From: Nemertoderma westbladi
Lineage: Eukaryota; Xenacoelomorpha; Nemertodermatida; Nemertodermatidae
Length of the DNA: 57,050 nt
Assembly (NCBI GenBank): GCA_032718475.1
Contig: JAUCBJ010003463.1
Span: 1 to 57,050 of the forward strand
Direction of reading: 5' to 3'
In this document: in pieces, positions 18,801 through 27,411 of the stretch
How the letters are laid out: each line of letters begins with the position of its first letter
Numbering within the stretch: the stretch's first letter is position 1
Notes under the pieces: model-generated
Told to the model about the DNA's origin: nothing
Databases searched by the model: none
What the model saw: the letters and a program-made list of their open reading frames with translations, nothing else
Program-made: the position numbers and the translations under genes

Positions 18801-20365
18801 TACCGAAACCATTTTTATCATACCTAAACATGTTTTAGAACATTTCAAACAAATCCATAGAAATTAGATAGTTTATAAAATGGGAGGGGTGTTGGTGGTG
18901 TTCTGTTGGGTACCGACACCGAGTGACCATAATGAAGAGGAAGGTATTAATGAAGAAACATTAATTTGTTCTAGAATAAGCAATATTTAAACAAAATTCA
19001 TGTTTACCAATATTACATAATGCTTAACTTGAGATGCACTAAATGAAACGAAATCCATTTAAAAATAAAACTACGTATTACATGTTAAATAACGTGGAAC
19101 ATATTTTCACTATATATACTCTTGATTCTTTAATGTTCTATATTATTTACCATGCAATAAATAATTAAAGATTGAGATTTTGCCTTCACACTGATAGGCA
19201 GACAGGCGATAAGGTTCAATTAAATCGAATAAGTCAATTGAAATCAATCAATAAATTAAATTAGGAATATAAACAGATTAACGTACCTCTGTGAATAGAA
19301 GTTAACGAACCACAACTCCCCCGAGGTCACTAACGAGTGCCAATCAGAGCGATCCAGCGTTACAACCTCGACATCCTCGTCGTACAACCCGAAGTCCTGG
19401 TGATAGAAGTTCCAGGACTCGTACCGCTGGTTCCGCTTGGCCCCTTCCTCCAATCCCTCCTCCCCACTCGCATCGTACTTCCGGCGTGTTTCATCGTCCT
19501 TCAGCACCTATACCGGCAGTGTAAGACACGAGATATATTATAGACAGACTACAGTTAGATTCAAACAATCTGCATCAGGTAAAAACAATACATTTATTTT
19601 ACATTTATGTACGTAATAGGCCTATAAGGTCTAATTACTTTAGTTAAAAATAATACAGTAGGTAAAAATACTGTAATATAGGCCTAGGTAGGGGTATGAA
19701 TAAATAAATTAGGCCTAATGAACTGATGAAGTAGACCACTTTTACTGTCTGACTGTATTGCAGTATTGCAAAATCTAAAATGTACAAGTAAAAATAAAGC
19801 AGCTTTATAAATATATATATAATTATATTAATATATTAATATATTAATATATATTATATATTAATATATATATGTAATATTAATAATAGCAATAGGCTGA
19901 TAGCTGGATAGGTGATAGGCAATAGGCTACCCTGCTACCTCCAGGCAGCCAGGACCTCTACCATTACTGCATTAGAAAGATTAGATTAATACCGGTACTG
20001 TCTGACTGTATAGGGGATAGGGCCTACCTGCAGGCTGCAGACCTGAATAGAATACGGCCTGACGGCAGTACGGTAGGCCTACGGCGTACGGCTGTACGGG
20101 TTGTCATTCTGTCATAATTTAAACCTACCTCGTAGGCTCGACTCAGTCCAAGGAACTCTTCGTGAGCGCCCGGCTCTCCGGGTCGTTTGTCTGGATGTTT
20201 CGTTAACGCGAGAACTTTAAACGCCCGTCGAATGTCTTTCGTCGTCGCGTCTCGCGAGACGTTGAGCATCTGGTAGAAATCCCGTCCAGATTCCGCCGTT
20301 GGAATGTTACTTAGTAGAAATACAACAATTGGGTACAAAATATTTATTCCATTTAAGAAATACAT
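6160..20365 (-). CDS. DNAJC10: DNAJC10 / ERdj5 ER co-chaperone and disulfide reductase (5 coding exons)
   Basis: ER-lumenal DnaJ/thioredoxin protein; in the known family it recruits BiP and reduces disulfides of ERAD clients. I assembled the exons from sequence: 20365-20129, 19507-19287, 11492-11028, 9110-8429 and 6852-6160, all with GT-AG introns and matching phases (0, 2, 2, 0), giving 765 residues (human about 793). Order: signal peptide (about 1-26), J domain with HPD at 57-59, Trx1 with CSHC (154-157), two inactive Trx-like domains, Trx2 CPPC (465-468), Trx3 CAPC (572-575), Trx4 CRPC (681-684), and C-terminal KRDEL, an RDEL-type ER retrieval signal. Human has CHPC and CGPC in the last two sites. 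Intron 2 (7.8 kb) and intron 4 (1.6 kb) are mostly repeats. No break in the frame was found, so the gene looks functional. Confidence 0.95.
6871..7962. repeat. 13-bp minisatellite (AAATAAAGTAAGT) in DNAJC10 intron 4
   Basis: About 80 imperfect copies of a 13-bp unit, with variants AACACAAAGTAAG, GTGAAATAAAGTA and AAAGTACGTAAAA. A block of about 285 bp is itself duplicated: the singular TATTCTAAGTAAAATAAAG string occurs at about 7372 and 7657. The long Leu/Phe/Tyr-rich minus-strand open frames across it arise from the repeat and lack other coding features. The pre-mRNA strand reads ACUUACUUUAUUU repeatedly. Confidence 0.95.
7963..8428. other. Remainder of DNAJC10 intron 4
   Basis: AT-rich. 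Near 8165-8240 lies AGGTTATAGTGGCACGTTATT, a fragment of the dispersed repeat also seen at 10.3 kb, 46.1 kb and 48.3 kb. The donor CAA|GTGAGT is at 8429/8428. Confidence 0.6.
8429..9110 (-). CDS. DNAJC10: DNAJC10 coding exon 4: second inactive Trx-like domain and Trx2
   Basis: Acceptor TTTTCTCGCAG before 9110, phase 2. The 227 complete codons are open throughout and encode residues 309-535. The first part (DSLDEEEIQFELVKLL...) matches the redox-inactive Trx-like region of ERdj5; the second has WYAPWCPPCQ and a YPTT cis-proline loop. The exon is markedly GC-rich compared with the AT-rich introns, and its other-frame readings (for example 8493-8858) are shadows. Confidence 0.95.
9111..9717. other. 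DNAJC10 intron 3, proximal part
   Basis: Non-coding, with a run of about 16 C near 9287 following GGTGTCGTAATTAAT. No recognisable gene. Confidence 0.5.
9718..9916 (-). mobile_element. LINE 3' end with (TAG)n tail, antisense to plus
   Basis: The reverse complement matches the segment after the LINE ORF at about 47.88-48.06 kb: GCGGTGCAACGTTGTTGATAAGCCGGCATA-like sequence, then TGGATTGCATxGxxGTGACAAAATG, ending in a TAG/TAC trinucleotide tract. It is a 5'-truncated copy. The small plus-strand ORF 9691-9945 is the antisense shadow. Confidence 0.75.
9917..10214. other. DNAJC10 intron 3, middle part
   Basis: No gene seen. It includes the odd short palindrome GGGAGCTCAAATTGAGC near 10190. Confidence 0.4.
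10215..10436. mobile_element. Short TIR element related to the 14-18 kb foldback
   Basis: It is flanked by the 8-bp direct repeat CTTAAATA (10215-10222 and 10429-10436). The left part TAAAACGCGGATGCGGATCC plus the following ATTTAACATTGTCCCTACGG matches the inside of the right end of the large element near 18320-18370. The right end GGATCCGCGTTTTACACC is the inverted terminus. The middle (about 10290-10385) is shared with the unrelated repeat at 48.25-48.36 kb, so the copy is composite. It has no ORF. Confidence 0.65.
10437..11027. other. DNAJC10 intron 3, distal part with a small inverted-repeat element
   Basis: A 102-bp MITE-like unit at 10689-10790 begins CACTGATCTCTG and ends CAGAGATCAGTG, with CCAGAGAC/CCAGAGAAC repeats inside. 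A second hairpin near 10840-10880 pairs GATAGTTCAA with TTGAACTATC. The rest is AT-rich. Confidence 0.55.
11028..11492 (-). CDS. DNAJC10: DNAJC10 coding exon 3: Trx1 active site and first inactive Trx-like domain
   Basis: Acceptor CTCCCCCAG, then A|TGC TCC CAT TGC completes an Arg codon and starts the CSHC active site. The donor that fits exon 4 in phase is GCTAG|GTTGGT at 11028/11027; reading further (to 10991) is intron. It encodes residues 153-308. The CxxC-like cysteines in the second half (FGRVDC) fit the Trx-like b1 domain, which lacks a redox motif. Confidence 0.93.
11493..11817. other. DNAJC10 intron 2, near the acceptor
   Basis: AT-rich intron sequence with a short G-rich stretch at 11590. 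No gene. Confidence 0.5.
11818..13961 (-). repeat. SINE-derived satellite, about 62-bp unit
   Basis: About 35 tandem copies of a 60-64 bp unit (…GCCTGTTCACCACCATGGG…, …CAGTAAACCCTTCCACTC…). In the left half two variants alternate (CACTCGGTTTCATAAAGGT and CACTCTGTTTCCTAAAG), making a dimer of about 125 bp; the right half is monomeric. The left border (11818-11861) is exactly the 3' tail of the SINE at 50.87-51.12 kb (ATTCTCCCATTCAT on the reverse strand). The unit equals the body of that SINE. Open frames in the array are not genes, because the unit is not a multiple of three. Confidence 0.95.
14030..15200 (+). repeat. Left array of the foldback element, 53-bp unit
   Basis: The unit runs from GTGTAAAACACGGATTT through GTTAATTACCAAGTTTTG to TTGGATCCGGAATGGA. 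Copies in the middle are nearly identical, and copies at both edges diverge (AACGCGG, ACTCAAG, TCCGGGAAGGGG). Confidence 0.95.
15201..15613. other. Unique core of the foldback element, upstream of the small ORF
   Basis: Four direct repeats of TTAATGAGGGACAC occur at 15209-15275, with related GGGGACACCTTAATA strings after them. The rest has no open frame but leads to a TATA-like box. Confidence 0.6.
15614..15622 (+). promoter_or_regulatory. TATA-like element for the 60-residue ORF
   Basis: TATTTAAGG lies 79 bp before the ATG at 15701. This is a normal distance for a pol II core promoter plus a short leader. It is recognised by sequence only. Confidence 0.45.
15701..15883 (+). CDS. 60-residue protein of the foldback element, unknown function
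   Basis: The ORF starts at AACATGGAT and ends at a TAA that overlaps an AATAAA polyadenylation signal (15879-15884). The protein is acidic at the N-terminus (MDDSDDF), has a Pro/Thr/Ser-rich middle and a basic C-terminus (KKKTRKVSKPRKVTKEQ) that could be a nuclear signal or nucleic-acid contact. No known domain is recognised. It is the only plausible gene inside the element. The TATA-like box, short leader, ORF and polyA signal make a compact unit, but expression is inferred. It could instead be the first exon of a captured gene. Confidence 0.5.
   Translation: MDDSDDFVKVPFTGFVIPSPTNDTAIVEPLELTTQTSCTPSPEKKKTRKVSKPRKVTKEQ
15965..18250 (-). repeat. Right array of the foldback element, 53-bp unit inverted
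   Basis: About 43 copies of the reverse complement of the left-arm unit (GTTTTACACTCCATTCCGG, AATAAAACTTGGTAATTAACG). Blocks of several units recur: the rare variants ATACAATAAAACTTGG and AATGTAAATCCGTAT appear in the same order near 16080-16420 and 16980-17480, indicating a segmental duplication of roughly 1 kb. Confidence 0.95.
18390..18445 (-). repeat. Right remnant of the SINE-derived satellite
   Basis: TTCATCACCATGGGTGATC continues the unit interrupted at 13961, then TCCACAGTAAACCC and decay. This places the foldback insertion at the distal edge of the satellite. Confidence 0.85.
18446..19286. other. DNAJC10 intron 2, near the donor
   Basis: AT-rich with several GTTCTAGAAC-type words and GGGAGGGGTGTTGG near 18880, resembling a decayed copy of the poly-C element at 20.7-21.4 kb. 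No gene. Confidence 0.45.
19287..19507 (-). CDS. DNAJC10: DNAJC10 coding exon 2: end of J domain and start of Trx1
   Basis: Acceptor CCGGTATAG before 19507 gives GTG (Val) as the first codon, restoring the J-domain AYE|VLKDDETRRKYD. The donor is CAGAG|GTACGT at 19287/19286. It encodes residues 80-152 plus two bases of an Arg codon, and includes the GEEGL box that follows the J domain and the Trx1 strand ELWFVNFYSQ. Confidence 0.94.
19508..20128. other. DNAJC10 intron 1
   Basis: A 621-bp intron with an (AT)-rich tract at about 19806-19880 and several TAGGCCTA and ACCGGTA words. Donor GAG|GTAGGT. Confidence 0.8.
20129..20365 (-). CDS. DNAJC10: DNAJC10 coding exon 1: signal peptide and J domain
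   Basis: ATG at 20365-20363; 79 codons, phase 0. Hydrophobic segment ILYPIVVFLLSNI, then GRDFYQMLNVSRDATTKD and HPD (57-59), the BiP-stimulating motif. The start is supported by the signal peptide and by the J domain beginning at the usual distance after it. Confidence 0.94.
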
Positions 20366-20698
20366 TTTATTTTTTTACATTCCCAGACTGCAGACTACAA
20401 CTCTATTGCCTGGCCTGATTGCTGTATTGTCAGATTGTGTACCGGTATTCTGGTATTGCAGTATTGCTGTATTGTGAATGTTATCTTTCGTCAATCTACC
20501 AGTACTGTAGTACTACTACTACTCTACTACAGTCCTGTAATCTGATAATACTGTAAAACCAGCTGAGCAGCAGACCAGTACAGCAGTACAACAGTACAAA
20601 CGGTACCGGTATTGCTGTATTCTCAGATTCTGGCAGTCTGGTATTGCAGTATTATTTGCGTTGACGTGGCACACAGCGGTCCTAGTGTGTTTTGTGCA
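20366..20698. other. Upstream region of DNAJC10
   Basis: Rich in CAGTACTG/GTATTGC words and short direct repeats (TATTGCAGTATT). No open frame of interest and no convincing TATA box. Confidence 0.4.
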
Positions 20699-21421
20699 CA
20701 CCCCCCCCCCCCCCCCCCCCCCTCAAATTTTTTATACTAGCTAGTTTTTGTTACTTTTTTTTAATGTTCTAGAACATATAACATAATAATACCGGTACAT
20801 GTTTATCTTTTTCATTTTTTATTGTACGTTGTATACTTTGTATGCATTTTTTAAACTAGCTATTTTTTTGTTTCCTTTTTAAAAAAAAAATGTTCTAGAG
20901 CATATTATCTATTCATTTAATATAAAAGTTTTGTTCTAAAACAAATATTATTTGTTCCAGAACAAAAAAACAAAAAAACTAGCTAATTTGTTAATTTTGT
21001 TAATTTTTTATTCTATGTTATCTTATTTATATCACATATTTAATAAAAATCACTAGCTACAATGAACATTTGTAGTTGTTAGTAATTGTTTTTAACACTT
21101 ACTAATGAAATAAAAAACACCACAAAATTACTTTTTTTAATGTTCTAGAACAAAAATATTTTTTCTAGAACAAAAATATTTGTTCTAGAACATTACTTTT
21201 TATCAAAATAAATAGACGATATGTTCTACAACATTTAAAAAAAGGCAAGAAAAACTAGCTTTGATAACCTCAAAAATACCTAATTAATTAATTGTTGTTC
21301 TGGAACAAGAATTATTTGTTCTAGAAAAAATGTAATAAAAAAAAATGAATAGACAATATGTTCTAGAACATTAAAAAAAGGGTAACAAAAACTAGCTAGT
21401 ATAAAAAATTTGGGAGGGGGG
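20699..21421. mobile_element. Inverted-repeat element with poly-C/poly-G termini
   Basis: The left end is 22 C followed by TCAAATTTTTTATACTAGCT, AGTTTTTGTTAC and ATGTTCTAGAACAT; the right end is the inverse, ending TTTGGGAGGGGGG. The arms are about 65 bp. The interior is packed with (A/T)GTTCTAGAACA palindromes in various states. It has no ORF. Terminus-like fragments occur at about 5718, 18.6-18.9 kb, 25.58 kb and 35.45 kb. Confidence 0.75.
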
Positions 21422-21635
21422 ATTTTTCGATTTTGCTTGTAAATTTTTTATAAGAGTTTTAAAAAAGTGTATTATTTTGAGAAATATTATTTATATTAAC
21501 TCATTAGAAAGCTTGTGTTGCTATTTGTTAAATACAGTGAACTGAATAAATATTGGTGTTCTAAGAAAAAATAATCAATTTCTTCTGGCAAATTATTTAG
21601 ATTTTTCTCAATCAAACTTCTTCTTTAAAAAATTC
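21422..21635. other. AT-rich spacer
   Basis: No gene or clear repeat beyond AT-rich sequence. Confidence 0.4.
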
Positions 21636-22620
21636 ACTTTTTTATCCGCAAAAACGCGTACATAAAAAACTTTTTTCGTCCGCATATGCGGTCAAAAAAG
21701 TATTTATCCAATCAAAATTCCAAAATAAATAATATATAATAATAAATAATAATATAATATTTATCCATAATCAACGATCTTGTAGATTTTCTGTTGACTT
21801 CGCATTATTTATTCTAGATACTCTAGGTAATTACAATGGTAATTATTAATAAATCTAGCATGAAAATGTTTACAGTAGTTGTACTGTAGGATCTTTTGAA
21901 CAAGTAGCTAGTTAATCAAATTTTTGGGAAATTTATTTGATTAAGGTTCTGGAATATCACGTCCACTAACACAGTATAGCTAATTAATAGTACACCCTAG
22001 CTATATTATTTAATTACACAATGGTGCAGAATTGACATCATAATTGCGATAACTTTGTTATTTCTAATTCAAAACAGAATATTTTAAAGAAAGATTAAAT
22101 GGTAGCTACTGGTGTGCTCAATGTACCTTCAACTTCCAATAATATTATTGTATTTAATATATTCATAATTAATATTAGTATAATCTAAATGTGGGTTGAT
22201 TTTGGACAAAAAGAAATTTTTTCCGCATTTTGCGGAAAAAGGTTTATTTTTAAAAGGAAGGACTATTGTTCGATAAAAAAAAGTAAGCGGAAAACACCGC
22301 TTTTTTTCTCTCATTTTCAATTTAGCGAAATTCAACTATTCCTACCGAGTGGTTCAGTTTTACACGAGTTGGCATTTTAATTGAATTGGCACTTCGCTCG
22401 CGCTAAAGACCTGCCAACTCTTGTAAAACTCAACCACTCGGACAGAATAGTTGAATTTCGCTAAATTGAAAATGAGTGAAAAAAAGCGGTGTTTTCCGCT
22501 TACTTTTTTTATCGATTTAATTCACTCGAAATAGTAGAATGTGAATTTATTCCTGATCGGCTACGCCTCGGAAGAAAATGTGCACATTCTACTATTCCTC
22601 GAAAATGCGGATAAAAAAGT
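21636..22620. mobile_element. Fold-back element with CTTTTTTATCCGCA ends
   Basis: The left end CACTTTTTTATCCGCA (21636) is matched by the inverse TGCGGATAAAAAAGT at 22606-22620. Inside, a 243-bp near-palindrome (22272-22514) has arms of about 100 bp: AGTAAGCGGAAAACACCGCT and its inverse, and GAGTTGGCA...TGCCAACTC close to the loop. A further hairpin TTTTCCGCATTTTGCGGAAAA is at about 22218. The small ORFs on both strands (22129-22380) are products of the symmetry. Confidence 0.65.
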
Positions 22621-23112
22621 CGGACAAAAAAATAGTACTTTCTTTTTGTAAAAGAAATAGTCATTACTGTATGTCATCACAATATTTTTCATTTTTCTAT
22701 TCTCAATATTTTTTTATACCTGCTATTTTACTCTAACCTTAACTCTGCTCAAACTGCGCCCCATATTCGGGTGCCAACAGTACAGTGTTCCATTCCATGT
22801 TAGCGATCAAGTTACTAAAACTTTACATCATCGTACTCCTGTAACTAAACCGAGGGAAATTCAAATCGTAATCACCTGGGCAACGATAGTAAATAAATAC
22901 AAATTACAATAGCTACTGTGTAGTGTAACGGTAGCAAGCATCTCAGCTTGTATTACAGAGGAGGTAGTAAGCCTACTGTACTGCTTACTGGTATTGTTGT
23001 GGTGTTGCATGGTGTCCTGTAAGGCGTGTACTAAACGATAATTTTATGTCTCTTTGTGAGTCTGTGGTAAGTTTGAGAGAAGTTAATTATACTCGGGACT
23101 GAGTAATCTAAA
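22621..23112. other. Upstream region of ZSWIM2
   Basis: No repeat family recognised; this is presumably promoter and leader. There is an in-frame TAA nine bases before the ATG and no obvious TATA box. Confidence 0.5.
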
Positions 23113-24885
23113 ATGCCAACTCACAACCGAATAATAAGTTCTAGGCAGAGTTGGCGTCAGGATCAAGCCCTAAACTCGAATATCTATATAGTTCGCAACT
23201 ACGGCCCTGCGGGATTTCAATTGTTCGAAGAGGGCGAGGCTTGTAGTAAAAAGATTAAGGTTTATATCGGCGAGAGGCACACTTGCAACTGCGAGACATA
23301 TAAGAAAGAAGCGGATTTATGCAAACATATCTGTTGGGTTCTTCTGCGGCGATTCAGAGTACCAAGAGATAACGCGCTCAGCTGGCAGACAGGCCTATGT
23401 CAGTCTGAAGTCGATCAGTTACTCAGCGGTAGGTTCTTCGCTGCTGTTTCCAAGACGAGGGTACCGAAACAGGAAGATCTACCGGAAACCGTAGCCCGGA
23501 GGATCGACAGCCAGGACATATGCCCGATATGTCAGGAGGAATTCTTTGGTAAGCGTCTCGCTGTCACGTGGTGTCGCTATTCGTGCGGCCAGTCGGTCCA
23601 CATAAAATGTATGAAAGTCTGGGCGGATCACCAAAGAGGAAGAGAAAAAGAGGAAGAAATTAAATGTCCGATGTGTAGGGAGAAGTTCTCCAGTTGGACC
23701 AATCTGCTTACCGAGTATCGCAACGCGATGAGGCAACAGCAGACGCCGACAACTCTACTAGACGAACCCAGACACCCTGGGGTTCGTTGCCGCAACTGTA
23801 ACGCGGCCCCAATCCACGGCAACTGTTACACCTGCCGCGTCTGTAACAGTTTCTATTTGTGTCAGAAGTGTTTCTCCCGACCAGTTCACACCCAACACGC
23901 TTTCCGCTATAAACGTAACGCCACCGATAAATGGCAACCAGTAGAAAGATTTCTATCCAATCACAATTCAGAGGACGCTATTATGACGTCATTAGAATCG
24001 CGTGATATCAACGAATCTGATTATGAGGCCCTCTTGCGGTTAGACAGCGAATCATCTAGTTCACTAAGTAGTCTTCCCGATAAGTTCCTCAACTCTTTAC
24101 CGACCGGTTTGATAAAGAAGTCCAGCGGAATGTTGGCACCCGGGGTCCAATGTCGAGTCTGTTTGAGGCCTTACTCAGCCAATCAAACGATTAGGAAACT
24201 GCCTTGTAAACACCGTTTCCATAGAGAATGTGTGGACTATTGGTTACTGCACACGAGTGATCAATGTCCGCTGTGCAAATCTTCAGTAAAGGATTATCTT
24301 ATTGACAAACTATCGTGTCAACGACCGATAACCGTCGCACCAACAACGGTTGAAAGTGACAACAATATATTAGAACTGCCTTGTATCGGTTACTATAGTA
24401 ACCGACCACGTGGGGGCGACCAATCTAGGGTGGGTAGGAAACCGCCGCCAGCTCGATTAATCCGTACCGCCAATTCGATCCCCCAGAATGTAGAAGCTGA
24501 ATTCTGTTTATCCGGGAGCGGAATCACGGCGACGCCCGCTGTAGTTACTACGGCGGGACCGAGAGGCCGGGTATCCATCAGACCTCGTAGTCTGTCACAG
24601 GCTACTATAGAAACACGATTTCGCAGGACTACGAACTCTGTAGACAATCCATTCTCGGAGGCTGCCAGTTCTCATTTCGGTCTACCAAAAGCGTCTACCT
24701 TCGGTGGAATCCAATCACACAAATTTATTTACAAGGATAAAGAAAGTAAATCGGAATCCATCACTAATTTGGGATCACAGACCGATAATAGTAGGACAGC
24801 TGCCCTCCATAGTGACAAACCTACTTACAACAACCAACCACACACACTCACGCCATTAATTAAAACAATTAATGTTCCTTCTTAA
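23113..24885 (+). CDS. ZSWIM2: ZSWIM2-like E3 ubiquitin ligase, single exon
   Basis: 590 residues (human about 633). Order: SWIM zinc finger (C58-x-C60...C70-x-H72), first RING (C137-C140 to C185-C188), ZZ-type finger (about 225-265, CRNC...CRVC...CQKC...H), and a second RING of the H2 type (C347, C350, C365, H367, H370, C373, C385, C388). This order is specific to ZSWIM2 (MEX), an E3 ligase expressed in testis in mammals and linked there to death-receptor signalling. The C-terminal 190 residues are low in recognisable structure. An in-frame TAA precedes the ATG, which fixes the start region. It is intronless here. It is divergent from DNAJC10 (2.7 kb) and convergent with DYNC2I1 (4.3 kb). 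Confidence 0.92.
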   Translation: MPTHNRIISSRQSWRQDQALNSNIYIVRNYGPAGFQLFEEGEACSKKIKVYIGERHTCNCETYKKEADLCKHICWVLLRRFRVPRDNALSWQTGLCQSEVDQLLSGRFFAAVSKTRVPKQEDLPETVARRIDSQDICPICQEEFFGKRLAVTWCRYSCGQSVHIKCMKVWADHQRGREKEEEIKCPMCREKFSSWTNLLTEYRNAMRQQQTPTTLLDEPRHPGVRCRNCNAAPIHGNCYTCRVCNSFYLCQKCFSRPVHTQHAFRYKRNATDKWQPVERFLSNHNSEDAIMTSLESRDINESDYEALLRLDSESSSSLSSLPDKFLNSLPTGLIKKSSGMLAPGVQCRVCLRPYSANQTIRKLPCKHRFHRECVDYWLLHTSDQCPLCKSSVKDYLIDKLSCQRPITVAPTTVESDNNILELPCIGYYSNRPRGGDQSRVGRKPPPARLIRTANSIPQNVEAEFCLSGSGITATPAVVTTAGPRGRVSIRPRSLSQATIETRFRRTTNSVDNPFSEAASSHFGLPKASTFGGIQSHKFIYKDKESKSESITNLGSQTDNSRTAALHSDKPTYNNQPHTLTPLIKTINVPS

Positions 24886-24949
24886 AATTATAATTGAAAC
24901 TTTTATAATTATGTGTTTAGAGTGAACCGAATCGAGCTGAGCTGAGACG

Positions 24950-24955
24950 AATAAA
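24950..24955 (+). terminator. Polyadenylation signal of ZSWIM2
   Basis: AATAAA lies 65 bp after the stop codon, followed by a genomic A run at about 24970. Confidence 0.6.
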
Positions 24956-26865
24956 TAATGTTATTTGATGAAAAAAAAAAGGACCGGAGAGAAGCACTTT
25001 TTGGCACTGACTTTCAAAATGAACTTAGTTCGTTCAGCAGTAGTTCAAGCTAAAGTTTGGCAGACATGTGACCAGGAACGGATCAGGTTACAGTACAGTC
25101 ACATGTTATTCTAACCGAAAACATTACACTAAAGTCAATTAAGTATTTTCAGAGTAATCAGTTTGTTATTTACGCCGATTTTACCCTGGAGGGCGACGAA
25201 TTTTGATTGCGTTGAAAGTCGCCTCTCTTTGTGATGAGGTTTATTCGTAAATTTAAAAGATCATACAGTATACGTAAATATAATGTAAATATTATACTGT
25301 TGTAATAGTTTTAATTCTATAGAGTAGAGCAAATATTGTAATACTGATTTACAAGGTGTGATTTGGTAATAATTATTTATTGCACGTTAAATAACATTAT
25401 TTTCACTATACTGGAAATATTTAATTTAGCGAGCGCAACGAGGTTAATAAAGAATCGAATATTGTTCCACGTTATATAATATGCAATATGTAGTTTTATT
25501 TTTAAGTTTAACATTTTTTTCCACGACGTTACTAATATATTACTGTACTATCATAATGAAAGTAAGTAAACATTGACACCACCTCACCCCTCCCATTTCT
25601 TTTAAATGGCTAACTGTATAATTTTTTTTAAGATTTCTAAAATATGAAATGAAAGATGTTCTAAAAAATGAAATATAAAAATTAAAAATCTAATATTTTT
25701 GTTCTAGAACATTTTAATAGATATACAAAATATATCTAAAAAAATGCTCTGGAATATGAACAAAATGATCTGGAACTATTTTTTATAATTGTAGGGAACA
25801 TTAAACTTAGTTAAAAAGATTTTCTAGCAACTCAACCATCATTTTTGGTGCCATTTTGGTCCCCCAGGATGAATAATTTTGTGTTTGGTTCGATGATTCT
25901 GAACGTATATGGGTTTTCGAGGTCGCTGATACGTTAATAGTTAAACTAGTTATAAATATTTCTGGTAATGCAAACCCAATTTTGGTGCCATTCTTGGCAC
26001 CCCAGATCAAAAAGAGTACAAGTAGCAAAAAATTATCAAACTGATAAATTTCGCTTTGGTTTGGTACTGTAACTCTGAAGCTATACGGGGTTTCTAGGTC
26101 GCTGATAACACGTTAAAAAACGTTTATAGTAACGCAACTATCGTTTTTGATGCCTGTCTGGTGGGACGAAAAATACAAGTAGCATAAATTTTCAAACGGC
26201 AAAAATATAATTTGGTTGGATAATACGATATTTTTGTGTGTCATATTCATGATCAGCGTTGTCTTAATTAAGTAAGGATTTAAATGCATTAATTACTGAA
26301 TTAACTATAATTATAATACAATTGGAGGAAAGACCCCAGAAGTTTTTATCTTATTATACGATTATGTACATTAACTCTTCCCTAAGGGCCGCTTGTCGAT
26401 TTATATGTAAAAGAAGGCAGAAACGACACCCCAATTGGATATTTGCGTACCGTACTGATACTATGAGTCAATATACTGATATAGCAGTAGGCTACCATCA
26501 CACCGGCTACCGTCTTACCGCGTGGCGGCGCATTATAGCTTTAAGGATGGCCTATATACATAGCAAACTCCTATAATAATTTTAAAGCGATATTTGATTC
26601 CTGTACTGACTTCCCGCACTTTACAATTTTTTGAAGGAATAATTCTAAGACATAAACAAACTACTGCAGTTTTTTGAAACTGCTTTTTTTTTACACACTA
26701 TAATTATTTTGTACAGTTTACTAAGTATGCAAAATAGGTCGTACGAATGTCCCGCACTTTACATGGAATGAGCCAGTTCACAGTTACAAAACCGCCACTA
26801 TGGTGATCTTATTCGTGTTGATAAGGGCATAACCAAGAATTTGAAAATCCGAAAATGTATTTTAT
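24956..26865. other. Intergenic repeat debris between ZSWIM2 and DYNC2I1
   Basis: A fragment of the CAGGTTACAGT...ACGTTATT repeat is at about 25080-25200. CACCTCACCCCTCCC plus TTCTAGAAC words at 25577-25710 look like the poly-C element terminus. A loosely repeated module of about 150 bp (TTTTGGTGCCATT.TTGG) occurs at about 25840, 25980 and 26130. Small ORFs (25807-26028 minus, 26322-26576 plus) have no domain and lie in repeats or start at non-ATG codons. Confidence 0.45.
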
Positions 26866-27411
26866 CGTGACCAAAGAGCCAGAACAACACTCACCAAAAA
26901 ATGTGGTTTCGAGAAAAATGCAAAAAACCTTCTCATTTCCCTCTATATGGATCCCGTCTCCTGATTTTTTCGACAGAGGTCTGAGAAGATACAATGATAC
27001 ATTTTATAATAGTGGCTAGCATTCAAAATAAATTTTGTTAATGAAAAAAACTGTTTTTTTCGTTATTTTCCAAAGAGACAAAACAACACATACTGAAATT
27101 TAACATTAACTCTAGTCTGTGTGTGTTGTTTTACCTCTAGGATTTTATCACAGAAACATAAGAACTCACGTCATTCCTCGACTATTGAATGGTGTTTTTC
27201 CTGGCAAAGTATGATAGGGAAAAGTGTGGTATGTGTTGTTTTACCTCTAACAGTTTTCAACTTCTATGTTGTGTGGGTTGTTCTGGTTTTCCATATCTCC
27301 TAAACGAACTGACATACAAGTCTAGGATTTTAACATAAGATGTAGAACGCCATCTTGAGTAATTGTTTTTTGAAAAATTGTGGTATGTGTTGTTCTGGCT
27401 CTATGGTCACG
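26866..27411. mobile_element. 546-bp inverted-repeat element (AGAGCCAGAACAACAC)
   Basis: The left end CGTGACCAAAGAGCCAGAAC (26866) pairs with the right end GTTCTGGCTCTATGGTCACG (to 27411). Inside, further copies of GACAAAACAACACATAC / TATGTGTTGTTTTACCTC lie in both orientations at about 27080, 27120 and 27230. It has no coding capacity; it is a fold-back or MITE. Confidence 0.65.
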
